Assembly (NCBI GenBank): GCA_014607495.2
Contig: CP053150.1
Location: forward strand, 10,374,495-10,438,494
DNA length: 64,000 nt
DNA from: Carposina sasakii
Taxonomy: Eukaryota > Arthropoda > Insecta > Lepidoptera > Carposinidae
Direction: 5' to 3'
How positions within the stretch are numbered: the first letter of the stretch is position 1; each line of letters starts with the position of its first letter. Of the stretch, positions 57,907 to 64,000 are shown one piece after another. The notes under the pieces were generated by a model. That model ran no database searches. It was not told where the DNA came from and worked only from the letters and a program-made list of their open reading frames with translations. A program made the position numbers and the translations under genes.

Positions 57907-58369
57907 CAGGTTTGTGACAGCCAGGCAAATATTGATATGCTTACTTCAGACCATGATTATGAGGCGAAAACCACAGAAAATTTTCGCAGGAAATTCCGAT
58001 TCTTTTTTTTTAATTTTTCCAGGAAAAAATTGTGTAGTTCGTTTCAGTACGCCTAATATAATGGCTTAAAAACAAAATTTTAACCAATGGATGATTTTCA
58101 AAAAAAGTTGGTCCCTAAAAAGTTCAAAATACTAATCAACCCCAATGGAGTCACAAGTGATCCAAAAACCAGCAATGTATGTATAACAATAACTAATAAG
58201 CCAATTTAACTATTTACAGTATCACCCGATACAATTGGCGCGGAAAGCAAACATTGCGGATATTCAAAATAAAAATGCATTTCCTGCAAGTAATAACACT
58301 ATCGTGTAACTCAAAACAATGGTACTTGTTCAGTATTTCAGTGTTTGCCTGGCTGTCACACACACCCTG
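57907..58369. mobile_element. MITE-2, copy 3
   Basis: 463 bp with long inverted ends (TGTGACAGCCAGGCAAATAT left; GTTTGCCTGGCTGTCACACA right) and CAGG/CCTG termini next to TA. Lies between the converging genes. Confidence 0.85.
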
Positions 58370-59105
58370 TATAAATGATAATGAGATTTTTTTTTTCTAA
58401 AATAAGTACGTACTGCAATGAAACTGAAGTATTTCAAAATAATTTATTTATTTAAAACTTTTAACTAAAAAAATAAACAATCATAATTGAAATACATGAC
58501 TAGTGTAATATAGAAAACATAACATTACCTCTCAAGCTAAAGCCATTGGTTTAATTTGCTATCTCGCTCACTTTTAGCCAAAATGAACGAGATAACAATT
58601 GGAGAATGACTTTGAGACCCTCATACATTTTAGAGGTACATATCTCTTTATAGCGTCCCTCCCATGTAAAATTATAAAGACCGCATGCCAAAGTTCACAC
58701 TGTGAGGATATAATCATGCTATAATTCATATTGTATGATAAAAAGTTCACCTTTTCGAGTTAAGCTATCACTGTGATATAAAACATCGATACTTCAAGCT
58801 ACTTATAGAGCTGATTGAAGGTTAAACTGATAGCTTGTTTGTTTGTCATGATTTAATAACGGTATGTCATTAATAAATTGATAATAAAAAAAACAGTAAA
58901 AAAATTAATTGCTTTTCAATGTCTAACTTTTCAGTTATTATGCAAAATGCCTTATAAACATCATAAGGACAATATCGTATTGGAATGGTTACAAGCTTGA
59001 CTTCTGAGGTTGTCGCGAAAATTATGTAAAGTAATTTTTATACGATTTGAAGCACTTTGTGCTGACCTAATAGTGTTATCATCCTATCGATAAAATGTGT
59101 AAAGT
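58370..59105 (-). other. Probable 3' UTR of the dynein gene
   Basis: Downstream of the dynein stop on the minus strand. AATAAA-type signals on the minus strand lie near 58441-58450. No other gene is seen. Confidence 0.4.
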
Positions 59106-62100
59106 TTACTTGATATCACACAAGATGGCGACACCTCGTAGTATCCAATGATCGGGGTTCTTGATTGTCGGTAACCACAGGGGAGTGATGAAAGTCAGCC
59201 CAGTGCGAACTGGCTTCTTATATACCGGACACTGGAAGAAAATTAATTGTATAAACCCACAAAATCATAAACTAAACTACGCTAAATGTTTGCAGTAGAG
59301 AGGTGTTAGAGGCATGTAATATTTTTAAAATATATGCACATTGTATTAAACGATTTAAAGGATTAATATAAAACGTGTACCTATGTCTCTGCTATTAGTT
59401 TACGAAAACAAAAGCTGTTACTCGTATCTAAGGCTTTAAGTTCAATTCCTTTTTTTATCTGCATTGTCCTTTTATTAGTCCACTTGAAATAATTTATTAT
59501 CAATTTGAGATGCAATTCAGACAAATCTAGGAGCATAGGTATCATGTATCTGAAAATAAGAATATTTTCTACTAAAAGTAAATTACCTGATAAAGTTTAG
59601 GATCCTTAGGCGCGGTAGAGTTGATTGCATACACATGTATGACCGGCAGAGCGGTGTATAGCACCTTGAGTATTGACTCTGAAAGGCGTAAATTTCTTCT
59701 GTCCCATCCTGCCCCGTCCAAAAACACTCCATGGACGTATACTCCTTCCTGCAAATAGATGTATGCTAGGGCAACCAATATAGCTAAGTGAAAACTTGAT
59801 ACGTGTTGCCTGTCCTGATGCGGGGTTTCACCAGAATATCTGTTGCATCTCTTCCCGTGCATGTCGTAAGAGTCGACTCAGGGGTCTTCTCTCAAGTGTT
59901 GAGCCAGCAACTAGTCACTGACCTTGACACATGTCCCTCTATGCAAGACGTGGTTGTAGGATCCTGCAGTGCTACCCCATTCTGGGGAAACAACCGCGTG
60001 TCACATACACATGTATGATGAAAACTGTGTGGCCCATGGAGAAAGATATAAGAAAAGATGCAGTCATTAATGTTGTTGCGATCGTCAGTGTAGCTTACGA
60101 ACCGCAGTATGAACCAGTTACTGGCTGGCATTTACCTGTACCCTGCAGCTCGCCATCAGAGCAACGGCCACATATTTATATGAATAAACATTGTTACCTA
60201 CCGATGCTCTTTCGCTTAGATTTTATGTGATAGAAAGAGATGCACAATACAAATTTTTGGGGCGGGGCTTCAAGGTTCTGACAGCTAGACCATAACATAT
60301 AGATCAAGTAAATAACTATAGAATGACTTACTGGAGGAGGCGCTTTGATTTCCTCATACGTGTACTTAGTGACGTCATTATGTAGCGACACCATATCGAG
60401 AGCCCAACCTTTATGAGCACGAGTCACTTCTTGTCGCATAGCAGTTAAAAACCCTGCAACCATAAAATCATAGTCACAGAAAATCATAAACAATTATTGA
60501 TAATTTTTTGTTTGTAGATTTAATTTAATGTAGAATTTTGTCTTGATTAAGCTCTAGCCGACTTAATCATATGATGTATGGCTTATAAAATAAATCAGAA
60601 TAAAAAAAAAAAAAGCTCTTGCATTAAATTCGTGAATCTAGATTTAAGTTAATTACATTGACAAATTGTGTAAGCTTTCATATCGAATAAATGATTGATT
60701 TGATGAGTAATTCTCAGATTATATTGGCAACGTGGGAGGCGCTGTTGCCCACCTCCCGAAACACCGTGTGATACCCGCGGGCAGACATGGGGTGGTGCTA
60801 TTCTACTCTGCCAACACCACACGGCAATACAAATACATAATCCTTATCACCTTGGGGATTGAAGAACCCAGTCATCCAAAAGGAGAACGGCCTCGCTTGA
60901 AAACACCAAGTAGAGAACTGGATGTTTCGCTCTAAAAACTCCGTAAACCAAAAGCCGAGGGTCGAGGAAGACCACGAACTCTTCAGCCAAATATTCGGCA
61001 CTTTCGCGTCGTAGATATTGTCTAGAGAGTCGCGTAGGGCCTGTAGAGGAAATTTATTTTTATCTATGAGCTAGTGCATGCCACAAACCTCTAAAAAGCT
61101 ATCTAGATATGAAGTCATAAGTGGGCAATACATACATATAGCTTATTAAAGACATTTCAAATCAGATTGTACAAGCTCTTAGCAAAGATACATACATATG
61201 TAAAATTTTAAACAGATTGTATTTGAAAATTTAAGCAAAAATTAACTATATAAAACTTTTAAGCGTTAAAACAAAACAATATGAAGCCAATACATGTAGA
61301 AAAATAGCCATTTTGTCTTACTTATCAAAGCCAATTTCAAAAAACAACAAAAGTGAAGCAAACTAATTTTAAGCAAAACACAATCTAAGCCGCAGAAACG
61401 TCTCGTTCGTAGACTTATATGTCACATATTCCATAATTTAGGATCTTTGTATCATACCATAGTGATGCCACTTACCTCATTCATAATAATGGTACCATCG
61501 ATAGCTAGCAGTAGATCCTTGAGGGTCGTCCTGACGAGATTGATGACTTTCTGCATTCGGTCGATCTCTTGTCGCAGAAAGATCACCATGGAGCCGTACA
61601 TTCCGTAGAATCTTAATCTGTTAAAATTTTTAATATAATGTTAAAGTTTAAAGAAAGGCAGCATCAAGTTTGTTCATCAGTTGGAAGTTAGAATAATCAG
61701 CCTATTAAAATAGTTGCCCTAAATCAATCATGCATGTGATTCTTATCCAAGTGGCACCCGCAAAATATTATCTGTTATACTGGTATCTCCAATATGGAAA
61801 TACATATTACATAGATCTGGTTTTTCAAGAATTAGCAAGCAAAGCAATACCTTTCCTTAACTTCGTGGGGATCGAAGTTGGGCGGTACTTTTTCGAGCAT
61901 TTCCTTGGACTGCCTGTATACCGAGGCTTCTCTCGTCTCGCCGCCACCTGAACTGGATTCCTTGGGCTGGATCGACAGGATCGTGTCCAACAAGTCCTGG
62001 GTTCTGTTTCGCTGGTAACTAAAGTATAAAAATGAATATATATCATATTCTTTATTAAACATTTCGAATAAACATTCACAAAAATAATGTACAAAGGCGA

Positions 62101-63984
62101 GCTTATTTAAATTTTATACAGATAATTAATTTATTCGGTTACACGCATATATTTTATATAAGTCTGTTTATTATAACAAACACTTACGGCCATGTTCGCA
62201 GAAGAGCTAGCCGGAAATGTAGGATAGTGGACCCTGCAGTTCTGGCTACCCCATTATGGGAACACTAGAGCCGTGTGTCGATGGAGTAAGCGGGTTCTCG
62301 AATGGAGACCGCGCCTCGGCAAGCGTAGCGTTGCGCTCCCTCCGGCCAGATAGACCGATGACTTAAAGAGCACGACTGGTAGTGACTGGATGGCAAATAC
62401 GGGAGATTGAGCCATGTGGCGTACTCTGGGGGAGGCCTACGTCCAGCAGTGGACTGCAATAGGCTGACGACGATGACAGCCGTGTGTATGTATGTCATTA
62501 TCATCATCCTGCCCTTATCCCATTATTTATGGAATCGGCGCAATATGGTTTCTTTCGAAACTCACATTGCCTGGCATTTATTTGACGGCGCACTATGGGG
62601 CCAAAATGTGAGTTGCGTCTCAAAAATCTTTAACTTTTTTTCTACTGCACCTATGGAATTAAAATTTTGCATACTAAATTTTTATGTAAACTGACAGATG
62701 TTGATGATGACAAACATTTACAGTTTCGTTCCCCATTAGTAATTTTTATTATTTTTCCCTCGATTTACATTGTTGCTTCTAAATCATTTAAAAGGCGCAA
62801 GATTTTTTTTATCTACATATTACTGAATAGGTAAGATCTCTAATAGAGTGATTACCTTGAAACCGGCAGCTTTCGGCAGCAGGGAAAACTCCTATTTAAA
62901 TTTTAAAAATCGAAAATTTTCTTTCCATTACTAAAAACTTGTAAAAAATAAAATATAATATTTTTTTCAAAATCCGTACGTAGTTGCAAAGTATACATTC
63001 TCAGCTATCTAATGATGTATAACACGTATATGCTTCCTTGGAAACTTGCTTTCTTAGTAATTTTGTGTAGAAGTTCCTTAACTTAATCTAATTGGCATGG
63101 AAATAGTTATGCCCAATGTTTGAGGTTCATTTTACACAGGGCGTTTGTGACAGCCAGGTAAATATTGATACCATAACTTCAGACCATGATTCTAAAGTGG
63201 AAAACACTGAACATTTTCGCAGGATTTTTTTTTTCAGGAAAAAATAGTTTAGTTCGTTTAATCAGGCCTTAGATAATAGTTCAAAAATAAAATTTTGATC
63301 AAAAGACGATTTCAAAAAAGTTGCCCTCTAAAATTTCAAATAACTGATCAACACTAATTGAGAGTCACAAGTGATCCAAAAAACAGCAATGTATCACACA
63401 ATAACCTATAAGCCTAAATGGGCTTAGTCACAAGATCGCCCGATACAATTGACGCGGAGAGCAAAGATTACTGATAATCAAATCAAAAATACATTTCCTG
63501 CGAGTAATAACACTGTGGTAGAACTCAACATAATGGTACTTGTTCAGCATTTCAGTATTTGCCTGGCTGTCACCCACACCCTGTATATGAAAAATTCTAT
63601 TTTGTATAAAACCATAAAAAACTCTATGGAATCACAACTTTCGCCAAAACCATTTTTGAGATGAAAAACACCGTTTGGTCCCATAATGCAGCGGCTTCCT
63701 TGCTTGCCGTGTCTATGTATGTACGTATTATTTATTACACTCACGTGATATCAGCATTAGTATGCAGCCCGTAAGCTTGCGGCGGATCCACAGTTTTCAT
63801 ATGCTCAATCGCCTCCAAATACTCCGGTATGTTTTTGAACTTCATGATGCCGTAGTTCTTGTAGAACTGGAAGTCGTCCGTGAAGAGATGATCACCGAAC
63901 CACACCTTGCAGAAAGTAACGAGCAAACGATTGTCGTAGTCGTCGGTGACTCGACCCCCGTATTGTACCGCTGATACCATGTAT
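59106..63984 (-). CDS. DNAH5/8-like: Axonemal dynein heavy chain (DNAH5/8 type), C-terminal exons
   Basis: Seven exons, given in transcript order: 63984-63745, 62018-61851, 61617-61476, 61040-60851, 60453-60332, 59748-59587, 59231-59106 (TAA at 59108-59106). All have GT-AG borders and consistent phases; together 1,150 nt, 382 residues. They encode the last AAA+ module and C-terminal domain of an outer-arm axonemal dynein motor: [143 protein letters not shown] and the end [15 protein letters not shown]. The heavy chain hydrolyses ATP to slide microtubules in cilia and sperm tails. The rest of the gene (over 4,000 residues usually) lies beyond 64,000. Introns hold repeats. DNAH5 versus DNAH8 (fly kl-3 group) is not resolved. 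Confidence 0.95.
59806..60020 (+). repeat. Dispersed repeat family E in a dynein intron
   Basis: TTGCATCTCTTCCCGTGCAT, GTAAGAGTCGACTCA, GTAGGATCCTGCAGTGCTAC and CCGCGTGTCACATACACATG. The end part matches 62213-62275 (CCCTGCAGTTCTGGCTACCC, GCCGTGTGT). Confidence 0.65.
60731..60833 (-). repeat. Truncated copy of the RTE-tailed element body
   Basis: Reverse complement of 26375-26490 (CCGGGAGGTGGGCA-type and GGCAGAGTAGAATAGCACCA words). Ends 18 bp before a dynein exon border. Confidence 0.7.
62040..62110 (-). repeat. Second copy of LINE 3' tail
   Basis: TATTCTTTATT and ATGTACAAAGGCGAGCTTAT are shared with 5300-5390. Confidence 0.6.
62198..62500 (+). repeat. Family E end interrupted by an RTE insertion
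   Basis: Family E runs to AGAGCCGTGTGT, is broken by the RTE fragment at 62279-62477, and resumes AGCCGTGTGTATGTATGT. Confidence 0.75.
62279..62477 (+). pseudogene. RTE C-terminal fragment in a dynein intron
   Basis: Plus frame: [22 protein letters not shown], stop, [18 protein letters not shown], stop, [18 protein letters not shown] and stop. It is the same tail as at 25171 with two in-frame stops. Target duplication AGCCGTGTGT at 62269-62278 and 62478-62487. Confidence 0.9.
62501..63136. other. Dynein intron; no further feature
   Basis: AT-rich intron sequence between the RTE fragment and MITE-2 copy 4; nothing recognised. Confidence 0.4.
63137..63583. mobile_element. MITE-2, copy 4, in a dynein intron
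   Basis: 447 bp, left end CAGGGCGTTTGTGACAGCCA, right end TGGCTGTCACCCACACCCTG followed by TATA. Both inverted ends are present. Confidence 0.85.
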
Positions 63985-64000
63985 CTAGAAGACATATGGA

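Noticed and set aside
59803..60230. Overlapping plus and minus frames of 71-99 codons
   Set aside because: They fall in a dynein intron occupied by repeat family E.
1..64000. CRISPR arrays, operons, bacterial promoters or defence systems
   Set aside because: The window is eukaryotic (spliced genes, SINEs, LINEs); the tandem repeats found lack regular spacer structure.

Overview
This is eukaryotic nuclear DNA, AT-rich, with GT-AG introns and dense transposable elements. The repeat repertoire (a mag-like Ty3/gypsy element, RTE and RNase-H non-LTR fragments, a tRNA-derived SINE of the moth type, CAGGGTG-ended MITEs, a mariner, Helitron-like arrays) points to a moth or butterfly (Lepidoptera). 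Species is not determined.

Layout. 1-1.5 kb: 5' part of a mag-like Ty3/gypsy gag-pol on the minus strand, running off the left edge, with a primer-binding site and a possible short LTR. 1.9-4.2 kb: an apparently intact two-exon DDE/SWIM transposase gene (minus) whose long exon changes frame exactly at an A AAA AAG heptamer. 5.2-5.9 kb: decayed non-LTR reverse transcriptase tail. 8.2-9.5 kb: complete but inactivated mariner with both terminal repeats. 9.8-31 kb: gene-poor repeat desert (MITEs, minisatellites, Helitron-like array, SINEs, two non-LTR insertions with clean 12-bp target duplications).

31.6-57.2 kb: probably one long plus-strand gene. The certain part is at 51.9-55.6 kb: four coding exons of a two-PDZ scaffold protein. 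A GC-rich candidate first exon at 31.6 kb and a 45-nt candidate exon at 40.15 kb are inferred to be its 5' parts; the 20 kb between holds mostly repeats, including a 273-bp foldback element with a 7-bp target duplication and a nested MITE.

59.1-64 kb: the 3' end of an axonemal outer-arm dynein heavy chain gene (DNAH5/8 type) on the minus strand. Seven exons were rebuilt by hand, in perfect phase, from an acceptor at 63,984 to the stop at 59,106. It is convergent with the PDZ gene, with about 2 kb of repeats between the two 3' ends.

The two cellular genes have no evident joint function: one is a cortical or junctional scaffold, the other a ciliary/flagellar motor. Most of the biology is transposon history: nested insertions give relative ages, several families repeat within the window, and a few hairpin or short dispersed families look undescribed.
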